Below, piece after piece: positions 38,601 through 49,650 of a stretch of DNA of 64,000 nucleotides (the first letter of the stretch is position 1; every line of letters begins with the position of its first letter). The translations under genes and the position numbers were made by a program. The DNA comes from Zygnema cylindricum (lineage: Eukaryota; Streptophyta; Zygnematophyceae; Zygnematales; Zygnemataceae), in the NCBI GenBank assembly GCA_037447655.1, contig JBBHKE010000556.1, positions 29,492 to 93,491 of the forward strand, read 5' to 3'. Under the pieces are notes generated by a model. That model worked only from the letters and a program-made list of their open reading frames with translations, was not told the DNA's origin and made no database searches.

Positions 38601-39104
38601 TTATGGTTGCATTTGGGAGGGGAGCACACTGACATCACAACCTGGAGTGATGCCAGTTATGGAGATGTGCCTTTAAGGTGGTGTACGACAGGATATGTGT
38701 TGCAAATTGGATCTGGTGCATGCTGTTGGAGTAGCAAGCAACAGAAAGTAGTTGCTCAGTCCACTATGGACGCTGAATACATGGCTTCTTGTGCTGCCAC
38801 CAAAAAATTAATGTGGGAGAAATCTCTTCTCGAAGAACTTGGGTTCATGAAGACAAGAACTCAAAATGATTTTTGTGATAATGAAACTGCTATCTCTATT
38901 GCAGCTAATCCAAAACATCACTTCAAAGCTAAGCATATGGATATTAGACTAAGCTTTGTCAGAGAGAAGGTTGAAAATAAAATTATTAAACTGGTTTATA
39001 AAACTGATAAAGAAATGATCGCAGACATGATGACAAAACTAGTACCTTCCCCTAAGTTGATTTATTGCAGAGAAAACTGTGGATTAAAATTGAAAAGCGA
39101 CTAA
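35641..39104 (+). pseudogene. pol: Copia A pol: protease, integrase, reverse transcriptase, RNase H (broken)
   Basis: The domain order PR-IN-RT-RH is that of Ty1/copia. Protease: 'WIIDSGASMHM' near 35900. Integrase: the GAG-preintegrase Cys motif 'CSGCAQGK', then 'HTDVW' and 'SDNGKEY'. The catalytic Glu is replaced by Lys at 36788-36790 ('VAKRVNR', where 'VAERMNR' is usual). Reverse transcriptase: 'QMDIKTTFLHGELEEEIYM', 'YGLKQAPRQW' and 'IYVDD'. RNase H: 'WSDASYGD', 'STMDAEYMA' and 'KHMDIRLSFVREK'. Breaks: a frameshift at about 36286-36355, TAG at 37664-37666 and TAG at 38123-38125 directly after 'YVDD', with further breaks at 38290-38340 and 38571. The copy is long dead; its relatives B and D share the same domains. 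Confidence 0.93.
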
Positions 39105-39109
39105 GAATT

Positions 39110-39117
39110 AAGGGGAG
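39110..39117 (+). other. Copia A polypurine tract
   Basis: AAGGGGAG lies directly before the 3' LTR start TGTTGAAAAG and a few bases after the RNase H stop. It is the expected plus-strand primer for reverse transcription. Confidence 0.85.
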
Positions 39118-40016
39118 TGTTGAAAAGAGGTAATTAATAGTTCACTTCTATATTTTAGTTAGAATGTAAAGAGAGAGAAAGAGAGAACGCAAGGCACCCA
39201 ATGGCTGCCGCGTCATTTAGATGGAGGCAGAATGAAATAGAAGGTATTTTACTATTTGTAGCGAGTACTGCCTCTGGCCGGATTTGAACCAGGGACTACA
39301 ATATTATTTAGACCTAAGCGTTATCCATTAAGGCATTAGCGAAACGTTATAGTGCTACGTTTTACGCATATTCATCTATTTATTAAACGGACTAATTTAC
39401 AGCAGACTAACGAAAACACGCATTAATCAATTCATGCATGGAAGCGAATCGAAGCCGCATAAATACAAATGATCGGACGGCCACAATTGCAGCCGCCACC
39501 CGCAATAAACTTTTGGCGGCCTTTGGGGATAGCGTCACGCAACGCCACGTGGCACCATACTATTGGATACCGCAGAAGATAGGAGGAGGAACCATGGCTC
39601 CCGTTTTGGCAATTGTCACTTTCAAAGCCATGTCGTACAATGGTCGTACAATAAGTACATCGCCTAGTGTACCTTCTTGTACTATATAGTGTTTCTATTG
39701 GACTAGGGTTTAGTAGTAGATAGTCGTAAGTAGGGAGACCAGGACTTAGTGAAATTTAGGTACCTCTCTCCAAGAGAGCTTGTAACTATAAATGTCATCT
39801 TGGACCATCCATTACTTACTGCTTAAGGGAGCAAATTCAGTGATTCTTTTTTCGTTTGACTCAGGGGAGTCTTGTCCTTACAGGGGTGGGAGTGGTTAGA
39901 ATATTTGTGTGCCTGGGCGCCGCTTATTCAACGAGAAAGTAAAAGGGGCAAATATTATTATAGAGGCTTTACATAGGCTGCTCATTCTCTAGATCAATGG
40001 AGACCACATAATTGCA
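39118..40016 (+). mobile_element. Copia A 3' LTR (about 899 bp)
   Basis: It starts TGTTGAAAAGAGG after the polypurine tract. The first 670 bp match the 5' LTR. The end at 'ATAATTGCA' is inferred from the end of the copia B LTR ('ACAATTGCA'), which is followed there by a primer-binding site. No target duplication can be shown, because the bases flanking the two LTRs differ (GCTGT and GGTAT). An antisense tRNA-like module lies at 39271-39341. Confidence 0.75.
39271..39341 (-). other. tRNA-derived module inside the 3' LTR
   Basis: On the minus strand it reads A-box-like TGCCTTAATGG and then a perfect B box GGTTCAAATCC at the spacing of a tRNA gene. The anticodon and acceptor stems are decayed. 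It could recruit TFIIIC or be a relic of tRNA capture. Confidence 0.6.
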
Positions 40017-40021
40017 GGTAT

Positions 40022-40734
40022 GATAAATATATATTTATTTAAGAGTGAACAAATTTATTTAACTAAAATTGTATACGGCATGCATGGATACAATTTTGTA
40101 AGTACGATACTATTTCGAAAATGATGGCACGCATTTTGTTTCGATAGCGAAACGAATATTGCGCAAGTATTTATAATGGCTGAGATTGCATTTCGGTTCA
40201 TATCTAATGGCGCACCTCATCTTCGAAATTCCGGGTTGGTCACTTTGGCTTTTTGTGACATGGCATGACCGGGCGCCACGTGGAGAGATCACATTTGGTC
40301 GCGCGAATTCGGAGGAACCTATGGACGAGTAAAAAGAGGGCACGCGTCCACGTAATAGCATTGTCGTACATTTGTCGTACAAAAGGTACATCAATAGTAG
40401 TACTTTACGGTACAGTACAACAATATAATTGGTCCGTACTTCAGTAGATAGGAGTCATTAGAGGGAATCAGGACTTAGTGTTTTTCACAGTCACCTCTCC
40501 CCTTGAGGGTTTGTATAAAATGGGCATCTTTGCCACCCCATAACTTATTGCCTGGTTGGGCGATTTCAGAGATTCTTTTCCAACAGTCTTAGGGGAGTCC
40601 AAGCTACACAGGAGTGCAGTCAGATTGTCTGCTTGTCTGCTTGGGTAGCAGTGGTTGCCATTGGAAGTGAGTTAGTTATTAACTATCTAGAGGCTTCTTG
40701 AATTCTGTAGTCCAATGCAGGACTCACAATTGCA
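40022..40734 (+). mobile_element. Copia B 5' LTR (left edge uncertain)
   Basis: The right edge is firm: 'ACAATTGCA' followed at once by a primer-binding site. The middle parallels the copia A LTR ('GCCACGTGG', the GTAC-rich 'GTCGTACAAAAGGTACATC', 'CAGGACTTAGTG', 'GGGAGTC'). The left edge is a guess at the first TG after the copia A LTR. No 3' LTR partner is present, because the element is truncated at about 44915. Confidence 0.55.
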
Positions 40735-40744
40735 GGTTATGGGC
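40735..40744 (+). other. Copia B primer-binding site, half-tRNA type
   Basis: GGTTATGGGC directly follows the LTR end. It is complementary to the anticodon arm of initiator tRNA-Met (GCCCAUAACC). This is the priming mode known from Drosophila copia and yeast Ty5, rather than the 3'-terminal TGGTATCAGAGC site of most plant copia elements. Confidence 0.7.
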
Positions 40745-42380
40745 ATACCCTCTAGGGTGTCCATCTTCAATGGATCAAGATTCATCTATTGGGAAGCCAT
40801 GATGACAAGGGCTTTGTGTGAAAAACGATACTGGGGTATTGTTAGTGGACAAGTGAAACGTCCACCTCAGGGAACACCACCGAGATTTGGTGGAATAAGG
40901 TTTTCTGTAGCAACATGTGCTGTAGCAGAGGAGGCAGATGATAAGGACAGCAGCGTGTCCCAAAAGGGGAAAGATAAGGAGACACCTCTTACTGCTATTG
41001 CTCCTATTCCCACGACACCCGTAGCGGGGATCGTGAAGACCATGGAGACCGATACTCAAATGTGGGAAGATACCAACATGGCTGGCAAGAACTTCATTCT
41101 GAGACACCTCACACAAGCTTTTGCAACTCCTCACCTTCACGTTTTCAAGGTCGAGGAGTTGTGGGTTAGTTTGATAGAGATCTATAGAGCTGGTACAATT
41201 CAGGAGCTCTAGTTGGCAGAGCAAAAATTGGGAAATTATACTTACAAATGAGGAAAGATGTTAGACTACTGTAATGATCTTTCTTGTTGGAGGTCATGGG
41301 CATTTAGAATCTGCTGTGATCCACTCCCCAGTAGGAGTCACACTTGCACCAGCTGGGATATTCGTCCCTAGAGGAGCAGGTGGAGCACCAGGGCTAATAG
41401 GAGCACTTGCAAGAGGAGCTGAGCCATTATCATACATGTTAGCGGAAGCAAACCCAAAGATGAATCCCTATCAGACTAGATCAATACTGTAAGATATGTA
41501 ACTACAAATGAAAGAGGTCTTTCACCCAAACAAACATGTACTACAAGCAAATCAAATACAATAGAGCACAAAACACCTTAAATTGCACTTAGTGCTCTCA
41601 TTTATTTAAACTCTGTGTAGAATGTACATTCTGTATAGAATTGATCAATCATATTTGAACTAAATACTCAAAAGATGTAGAAAAAATCTAAAACGTATGT
41701 ACATGGTTCACCAGACAACCTACTGACAAAAATCTAAGTGTTTGGACCAGAATTGTCCACTAACAATATTTGTACCCTAAAAATCCGGGTGATTCTTATC
41801 ACGTCCACATGCATTGGCGGCTCTACACACTTATTTACTTAAAGATAACTATTCGTGTAGATACTACAAAAATTCCACACTAAATTTGGTCAATATTGAA
41901 CACTTGGTATTCTAAAAATATTCTAAGTCATGGACTCAAATTTCTAAGACTTACTAAAGCTTACTTTTGAATATTTCTTGTTTGTATATGGAGATGGAGA
42001 GTGCCAAATGGACAGGTACAATGAAGATGAAGGTTAACACTCTCTTCATGAAGTTACCCGACGAGTATGAAAATATAGTGTACACAGTACAAAAAATGAC
42101 TGATAGTTCATGAAAGTGGAATACAATGGTCCGCATGATTTTTGTGCAAGAGAACACGATTGAAATCAGGAGAGGAGGAAAGAGCGTTCAAGCTCTAGCC
42201 GCCGGAGGGGAGAGGTGGAAACCGGACCCGAAAAAACCATAGAAATGAGAAAGAGTTCAGCCTCGAGGACCGAGGCCCCCAAAGGGCCTATGTCATTTTT
42301 GCAAAAAGCCGAGACACTTTATCGCGGATTTTGTCAAGCTATCGGAGCTGAGGCTCCAAAAAAACCATGGAGGGGGTTCT
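40739..42380 (+). pseudogene. gag: Copia B gag, interrupted by an insertion
   Basis: The ATG at 40739 falls inside the primer-binding site and opens 'MGIPSRVSIFNGSRFIYWEA', a typical copia gag start (FNG...W). A TAG follows at 41210-41212 and another stop at about 41249. A 685-bp insertion (41289-41973) then splits the gene. Gag resumes with 'MEMESAKW' and runs to a damaged zinc knuckle 'CHFCKKPRHFIADF', in which the last Cys is Phe. It is non-functional. Confidence 0.85.
41289..41973. mobile_element. 685-bp insertion in copia B gag with 9-bp direct repeats
   Basis: TTTCTTGTT occurs at 41280-41288 and at 41974-41982. Removing the insert plus one repeat restores the gag reading frame as judged against copia A. 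There are no obvious terminal inverted repeats, no TG...CA ends and no poly(A) tail. A 9-bp duplication would suit a Mutator-like element, but this is not shown. No protein is recognised. Confidence 0.7.
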
Positions 42381-44915
42381 TCTGGAGGGAAGAAAAAGGC
42401 ACTTTTGGTCACAAAAATGACAAGAGAGACCGAGGACGAGTCCTCTGAGGAGGATGTGGAGCTTCTTCTTAACGAGAGCCTTGAGGAGAAGGAGATCCCT
42501 TGGAGACAGAAGTGTGCCCTTGGAGCAATTCGGGAAGCTCCACAGGAGGGATGGATCATCGACTCAGATGTATCCATGCATATGTGTCGTGACAAGGACC
42601 TCTTCACTAAGCAATGGAAAATCCCTACTGTAGAAATAGAGTATCGAGATGGGAGAGTGGTTACTACAGATCTAGTGGGATCAGTAGATCTGAATGTCTT
42701 AGTAGAGGGCAAGACTTCTACACTCACATTCTCAGATGTACTTTACATTCCTCAACTTAGTAAAAATCTTGTCTCTACGTCTATATTAGATGACAAAGAG
42801 TTTGATACCTTCACTAGAAAGGGAGTCTTTACTAATAAATATGGGGATAAAGTTTACTTCACGGTAGATAAGGGTAGCCAAGGACTGTTTAGGCTTAACC
42901 TGAGAAATGAAAAGAAGAATGCTTACTATGTTGGTGTTCCTAAGTTGATGATTTGGCATAAACGATTTGGGCATGTGCATTTTGATAGGTTGAGGGAAAT
43001 AAAAAAGCTTGGGGTAGTAGAAGGCATTCAGTTTGGGGATAATGAAATGATTAATGATTGTAGTGGTTGTGCTCAAGGTAAGGCTTAAGACTTCCCTTTC
43101 CCAAAGCCGCTATATATAAAGGTGAGAAAGTATTAGATCTAGTCCACACAGATATCTGGGGACCTGCAAAAGTGCCTTCGGTTGGAGGAAAGAGGTTTAT
43201 GTTGACAATAACCGATGACTAGTCTAGATACTCTAGAGTCTACTTTCTAAAAACCAAGTCTGAAATATCAACTTACTTCAAAGAATATAAAGCTTGGAGT
43301 GAGAAGTTGCATAGAACCCCCATTAAGAGGATAAGGAGTGATAATGGGGGGGAATATACCTCTAACCAGTTTTAGGAATACTTGAGAGATGAGGGAGTTC
43401 AGCACCAGAAAACTGTACTATATAACTTGAAACAAAATGGGGTAGCTGAGAGGATGAACAGAACACTAGGAGATAGTGCATGTAGTATGTTGGCCGAGAA
43501 GAAAATAGGAAAAGGATTTTGGGCAGAGGCCATGAACTGTGCCAACTAGATTAAGAATAGAGTCCTTACCTTAGCTGTAAAACGATTGACACCTTATGAG
43601 AGATGGGTGGGAAGGAAACCAGATATCTCTCACCTTAAAGTATTCGGTAGCCAAGTTTATAGTCTTGACATGGATAAGAAAAATTAGAAACTAGATGTTA
43701 AGGGAAAACTTGGATACTTTGTAGGATATGATGAGGATGTCAAGGGATATAGAGTATATATCTTAGCAAAGAGAGATATCATTCTCGTCAAACACCTAGT
43801 TTTCATGGATGAAGGGAAGTCATTTGACCCTTTTACATATACCGAAAAGATAAAAATCAGATTTGAGTCCGAAAATGAGGAGGACTCCATCCTTTCCGAA
43901 AGGGACATGAGTGAAACAAGGATTGCAAATTCAGGGGAGATCCAAGACATATGCAATCCACCGGAAACCTCACATATTCCTATAGACTTCGAGGAGACAG
44001 AAGAGGAGGAACCAGAACCGGCTTCCATGGATAGGGGAGCCGATGAGACAATAAGGAGAAATCCAAGACTTCCCTCCATCCCAACTTCGGAGTTTGACAG
44101 GGGGAGAAGGAGCAACAAAAGGATCCACGAAAAACAAGCGGCTCACAAGGAAACTAAGCTATCTAACCAAGATGAGCCTCAGTCATACTCGGAGGCACTA
44201 AACAGTCCGATGAAAGACAAATGGAGTAGAGCCATAAATGATGAGATGGCCTCTATCATTGAAGAAAATATTTGGGACCTAACAAACTATCCTCTTGACA
44301 GAAAATCGATTGGCTGTAAAAGGGTGTTTAAAATAAAACTGAACCTAGATAATACTATTGAGAGGTATAAGGCTCGATTGGTAGCAAAGGGGTTCACCCA
44401 AAAGGAGGGGATTGACTATGAGGAGACTTTTGCTCCAGTTGTTCGGTTCCCATCAGTAAGGATTCTCCTCTGTGTGGCAGCAGCGGAAGACATGGAAATA
44501 CACCAGATGGATATTAAGACTGCTTTTTTTAATGGTGAGTTAGAGGAAGAAATTTTTAGGAGGCAACCGGAGGGATTTGTGGAAGAAGGAGAAGAGAGCA
44601 AAGTCTATAGATCATAAAGTCCTTATATGGACTGAAGCATGCTCCTCCACAATGGAACAAGAAACTAGATGAGTTTCTCACCGGTCTGGGATATATTCAG
44701 AAAAGCTTTGACCTTTGTATCTATATGTTTGAAGATGACACTGGTGTCATTTTTATTGCAATTTATGTGGATGATTTGCTTGTGTTGAGTAAATATTTGG
44801 AAAAGATTAATAGGCTAAATAAAGATCTTAGAAGCGGATTTGATATGAAGGATTTAGGTAAGGTAAGATACACTTTGGGGATCCAAATGGGTGAAAAAGA
44901 TTATCTGACTTACTC
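42381..44915 (+). pseudogene. pol: Copia B pol, 3' truncated in reverse transcriptase
   Basis: Protease: 'WIIDSDVSMHM', where the catalytic DSGA has become DSDV at about 42561. Pre-integrase: 'HKRFGHVHFDRLREIK' with 'CSGCAQGK'. Integrase: 'HTDIWGP', 'SDNGGEYTS' and an intact 'QNGVAERMNRTLGD', but with stops at about 43218, 43373, 43548 and 43685. Reverse transcriptase: 'YKARLVAKGFTQKEGIDYEE', 'QMDIKTAFFNGELEEEIF', 'YGLKHAPPQW' and 'AIYVDDLLVLSK'. The copy breaks off after 'LGIQMGEKD' at about 44900-44915, so RNase H and the 3' LTR are absent. The sequence that follows belongs to the next element, and its insertion or a deletion may have removed the end. Confidence 0.9.
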
Positions 44916-44949
44916 AGAATGTCATGCCGCATGGTGTTGGTCGCGGGCA

Positions 44950-45160
44950 TGCACGATATTTTGCATGGGCGCACGATATATTGCGCATGCACGCATGATA
45001 TTGTGCACGCGCGAGCGATATTTTGCATGCGTGCACGATATTTCGCACGCACGCACGATATTGTGCACACGCACGCGATATTCAACACGCTCGAACGAAA
45101 TCATACACGCACGCACGATTATTTTTGCGCGCGTGCATGATTTCCGTTCGCACGTGCAAA
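44950..45160. repeat. 20-bp tandem array, about 10 units
   Basis: The units resemble GCACGATATTKTGCACGCGC and are degraded towards the right. The units are partly self-complementary (GCGC, TGCA). Overlapping open frames on both strands result from the repeat and are not genes. Tandem arrays of this kind are common in LTR U3 regions. Confidence 0.85.
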
Positions 45161-45349
45161 GGCACATCGGTTCACTTATCTTTGACGTGTACGCGATTCG
45201 CGTACACGTCTATTTGTATATGTACTAATTTCGTGCGTACTATTGTTTCGTTTCGTGCGCAGGTACACAATTTTGGAGTACATACGTGAAGTAGCGTTTG
45301 GCGATACAGCGCGATATCCGGGAGTACCATCGACGCTTCGATGTACCAT

Positions 45350-45360
45350 TATATATTTAA
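45350..45360 (+). promoter_or_regulatory. TATA-like box of the putative gypsy LTR
   Basis: TATATATTTAA lies in otherwise GC-richer sequence about 2.2 kb before gag. It is the best core-promoter candidate in the stretch. The call is based on sequence only. Confidence 0.4.
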
Positions 45361-47596
45361 GTCGCGAACCCATGTAGGTTCGCGCGTACATGTAGTTAGG
45401 GAGGGTTTTTACCCTCGGACGGTGGATTTTGTTAGGCGTACGGCAGACGATGTTGGTCGCCTATTGGCCAAACATCTTAAGTAGTTCATTCATGTGAACT
45501 AGCCTAGACTTAGGTTAGGGTTTGCGTAGGCGTAGCGTAGCTAATACTTAGTCTATTTTCAGACTTAGAATTTCTAGCTTTTGGACAAGAATTTTCTCTT
45601 GGCGGCGGAGCTTTTCTCTTGCTCTCTCTCTCACCGATTGCTCAAGTTTCTTCCTTTCTTTGCTAGCTAGCTGTAGAGGCTAGATAGTTTACGTACATTC
45701 TCCCTTGTAATTATGCCCACGCTTTTAATCCACGCGGCTCAAAGCCAAGTCCGGAAGGTTTCCCTCCAACTTGTGTCATTTTGGGAGGTGGTGGATTGGA
45801 GTTCGTGTGGAGAAGCATCCGGATCCGGCTGCCCTTCCCACGGACAGCTGAACGGTTTAGGTGTTTGTTTTTGTGTTGTTTGTATTTTCGGTTGGGAATG
45901 GAAGGGTGAATTTTGGCCGAATTTTGAGTTTTCCTTGTTTTTGGTTGGAATTATTTATTTTGCTTCGTTGCTTTCGTACGAGATAACTCTTGTAAAGAAT
46001 ACGTTGAAGACCTAAGAGCCTAGTGGCTACCTTGTGGCTGAGTATTCTTGTCCAAAAGAAAATAAAAATAAAAAATCTATTAAAAATATAAATTTTATTT
46101 TATATAAAAAAAAAATAACATTTTGTTTTTGTTTTCCGCTATTTCTTTCTTTCAATCTTTGTCTCTTATTTTGCTGCCACTGTATTTCTTGGCTTCGTGT
46201 GAAACCTAAATTTTGTATCGAATTTAGGGTTGATCTGCAAAATTAGGGTTAATCTACAGAATTAGGGTTCGGAGGCAGAATTAGGATTTTGGCTGCAAAA
46301 TTAGGGTTGCAGCATATTTAGGGTTTATTCCTTTTGATTCCAGTCCTTAGGTCAGTATCCTTTTATTCTTTGGCTGCAGATTTGGAGTCTTGGCCGTCTA
46401 GAATTAGGGTTTTCCTTTGGAATTAGGGTTTTCCAAGTGGAATTAGGGTTGACTGCTGGCTTTGGATTATTGTGGTCACAAGTTGGGCTGTATATCTGGA
46501 GTTTGAGCGGCCTCGTACTTTATTCTAACACACGTTCCCTATCTATCGTATTTGTTTGTCTTATTGTTTATTTTTCTTCCACCGAACGCTATCTTCCCTC
46601 CCTTCCATTGATCCCCTAACATTCCACGACATACATCTTCACGGTACAAACGGGTCTTGCGGAGGATTATTTTGGAGACGTTGCTCGGAGCGAATTTCGT
46701 GGAGTGAATTTTATCACAGGGAGCTGTGCAAAACCCGACTTGCTTCGAACAAGTTCGGTTCACCCTTAGTGCTCACCAAAGCACTAAAGGTGTCTGTAAG
46801 TAGCCGATGCCTTGCGGGTGCAAGAGCGTTCCGATTTAGTGTGGACACTCGTGTAGGGGATCGGTGTGGAAGGGTTCCATAGTGAACCTTTTTTATAGAG
46901 CATTTGCATTTTCCGGCTTTCCCTGCATGCTATCTGGCCCTAAGTGGCCTTGGATTTTCTTGTGACTATCTGGAGTGGGATTTCTTGCTAGATCTTGCCG
47001 TGGGTGGCACTTTGTAGACCTTTTCCCGGCTGTGTTCTTGTAGATCTGCACCCTAGGGTGCCTAGATAGCAATTTTCTTGTTTTTATAGATCTAGCCCTT
47101 TGGCCTTGCCAACTGTTTGCAGGGTAGAGGTTTTGGTAAACCGACTTCTTGCTAGATACGACCATCGGGTCTTGATAGTGACTGGTGTGTTGACTGGACG
47201 AGTGGATTAGTTTGACATGTGTTGCATCTCGATTAGGTCTTGCCAAACATTTCATTATTGTAGTCAGGGTTTTCCCCTTTGTTTGTGCCCACAGATTGGG
47301 ATAACCTTCATTATTTATCCGAGTCCACCCAAAGAGGTACACTGTATCGTCCTCCGCAGATAAATCCTTCGGATTTTCCCGAATCATGGACCACATCCGA
47401 TCCGATTACGAATCGCAGATCGTCGTCAGTGCGGTCTGGTCTCACATCTACGTCATCTGTGTCCTCGGTTTCATCTAGGTCACAACTAGAGGGGACCGAA
47501 GAAGACTTCCTAGAGGAAACCTTTCCTACTCCTCACACTCGTAGGTCCCCTATCAGCCCATCTTTGGCACAACCGGCCAATCCTTCCCTTTATGAC

Positions 47597-49169
47597 ATGG
47601 CTTTCTCTTCAGAGGGATCCATGGGAAGGATGCAATTCTGCTTTTCCAGATTAAAGGACACCATGTCCTTGTCGCATTTCCGTATGTTATACAATACGGA
47701 AATGAGGGATTTAGCATTTAGATATCAGGATAGGTTTGACCTCTGTGTCGCTTTTTCCCTACACGGTCGATACCTTCGTGGTACGGCCCGCACACTCTAC
47801 ACTCGCAAGTACAAGGATGTGCTTCCGATGACAAAGTACGTGGCTCCCTTTGCGGGGTTACCAGAAGTCTTAGGCCAAGTGGATATCCCATATCAGGCAC
47901 CAAGACCAGTAGTATTAGATGCCAATGGGGACCAGTTCTATCCAGCTATCCCCGAGTTTCCTCGTCAGTATGCACTGGCTGCCCGAGCGGCGGTCCCAGC
48001 TAGAGCGGGGGGCACCATTCCTTTACGTGACCCTCTTTCATTAATGTTTGATATCCTCCAAGAGGAGTACCGGATGCAAAATCCGGATCAGATCAAAGAG
48101 ATAATGAACTTCGAGCGTAGGACAGGTGAAACTGGCCTTGCCTTACGAGCTCGGATAGAAAACTCTGTAGGAAGCATTACCGGACCTCATGTCCGATGCG
48201 GAGGCTGTCCAAAAATTTGTGGGACAGTTTCCATGTCCATCAAAGAGGTTTATCCAAAACCACCTCAGTCAGATGTATGGACTGAAATTCACCTTTGAGC
48301 AAGCGGCTCAATACGTGGTAGAGTATGAGATGCAGACATCGTGGTGGGACGCCCATGAGCGTTCCAAACCTCCTTACAGAGAACCGGTCAATCCATCTCC
48401 TCCTCCACCTAAAAAGCCATGGCCTCCTAATAGGCCCCAGAAGACGCCGGCCATGGGAACTCCACCCGTTAGTCCCGGAAACCGAATGTGTTTTCGATGT
48501 GGAAAAACCGGGCACGATGCCCGCATGTGTCCGGACAAGGCGGCCACTTGCACTCATTGCCACCAAAAGGGACATTATGTCCATCGGTGCCACATCAAGG
48601 ACCCTAATTTCACCTATCAAAATCAGATAAAGAACGGTGGAATTCCGGCGCGTTCGGCGAAACTAGTCACTCCGTCTAAGGAGACCGAGAAAGAGGAAGC
48701 TCCCCCTAAGATCTCTCTTAGAGAGAGAGAAAAGGCCGAGCTTCAAGCCACAATGGCGACCATGATGAAAGAGCAATTTGCAGCTTTCATGGCGGAAATG
48801 AAACCCCAGTTTATTAAGACGGCTAGGACCGTTGTCCACATGCCGTCGTTGGTCGGGCGAACCCTTCGGGATTCCACCGTCCAACAACAGGTTGCCACAT
48901 TTGAAAAGGGCTCGAAAGACCATAACCGAGTGGGCAAATTACAAAATTCTCGTGTCCCACTCTCATTTGCGAAAGAGCATTTGCCTTCCCTACCGAACTC
49001 AGTTCATACCATCGCGGCAGAGGCACTGACCATATTGGAGGGCACTATTAATGAAGCTCATCGGGTAAAGGAGCGATTAAGTATTTATTCCATAATGTTG
49101 GAGGATGTACCGAAAGCCCTTCCCCTTGTTGATGCGGTCGCAGCAGCAGCCGCTTTGAGGGCTCTGTAG
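47597..49169 (+). pseudogene. gag: Gypsy gag with two zinc knuckles (one frame change)
   Basis: The frame is open from 47279; the first clear ATG after the Ser-rich leader is 47597. The capsid-like part includes 'RTLYTRKYKDVLPMTKYV' and 'PLSLMFDILQEEYRMQNPD'. At about 48190 the gag reading passes to the +1 frame (48189-49169) with 'DAEAVQKFVGQFPCPSKRF'. This second part has a Pro-rich linker and two CCHC knuckles: 'CFRCGKTGHDARMC' (48489-48530) and 'CTHCHQKGHYVHRC' (48549-48590). The C-terminal part is charged, with a long helix around 'EKAELQATMATMMKEQF'. The frame change may be a mutation or a programmed shift; one copy cannot tell. Gag ends at TAG 49167-49169. Confidence 0.88.
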
Positions 49170-49259
49170 TTAAACCACAGTCTCTCAGCGGTTCAACCCG
49201 TTACTACAAAAAAGCGTCGTAATCACGATCCCCATATCAGTATCTTGATAACTCACGGG

Positions 49260-49650
49260 GATCATTCTCAGTGAACGGTGTTCACCCCACTCTTCCTCTC
49301 ATTGACATTGGGGCCAAACCCGTGATCCTCGGATCCGGATTTGCGCTCAAGCTTGGTCTGACAGCAGACAAGCTTTAGGCGACTACTACCCGCCTTCTTA
49401 CTTCGGCTGGGACCACGGAGCCGGTCCTCGGAATCACAAAGGACCCGCTCATCTTTCGGTTTGAGACAAGAACCGAAAATGAGTCCGTTGAAATTGCTGT
49501 CAGAGTATTAGTCACTAAATGTGACGACTATAAGTGTTTGGTGGGTCAAGACGTTATATTCCGAATTGGCGGTGGTGTGGACATGCACGACCAAACATTT
49601 TCTTATCGACCAACACACTTTCCGGAGCACAAAATATGCCTCCCTCTCAC
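49260..49650 (+). pseudogene. Gypsy retropepsin-like protease
   Basis: The motif 'LPLIDIGAKPVILG' has the catalytic Asp at 49304-49306 (usually DSGA or DTGA; here DIGA). After an in-frame TAG at 49376-49378 the domain continues with 'CLVGQDVIFRIGGGVDM', which matches the C-terminal part of proteases in this gypsy group. The frame is the same as that of the methyltransferase that follows, so the two were one polyprotein. Confidence 0.75.

Larger units (their letters stand above)
44917..47270 (+). mobile_element. Putative gypsy 5' LTR and leader
   Basis: This lies between the broken end of copia B and the gypsy gag. It contains a 20-bp tandem array (44950-45160), a TATA-like TATATATTTAA at 45350-45360 and several ATTAGGGTT motifs at 46222-46450. 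A left edge at TGTCATGCC (about 44919) is possible. The LTR end and the primer-binding site cannot be placed, because the 3' LTR partner is missing. The call as LTR plus leader rests on position and on the TATA-like box. Confidence 0.45.

Noticed and set aside
44950-45160. CRISPR-like regular repeat
   Set aside because: Units are directly adjacent with no unique spacers, and the host is a eukaryote.
44725-45289. Open frames on both strands over the 20-bp array
   Set aside because: They are produced by the tandem repeat and by the tail of copia B; no domain is present in the repeat part.
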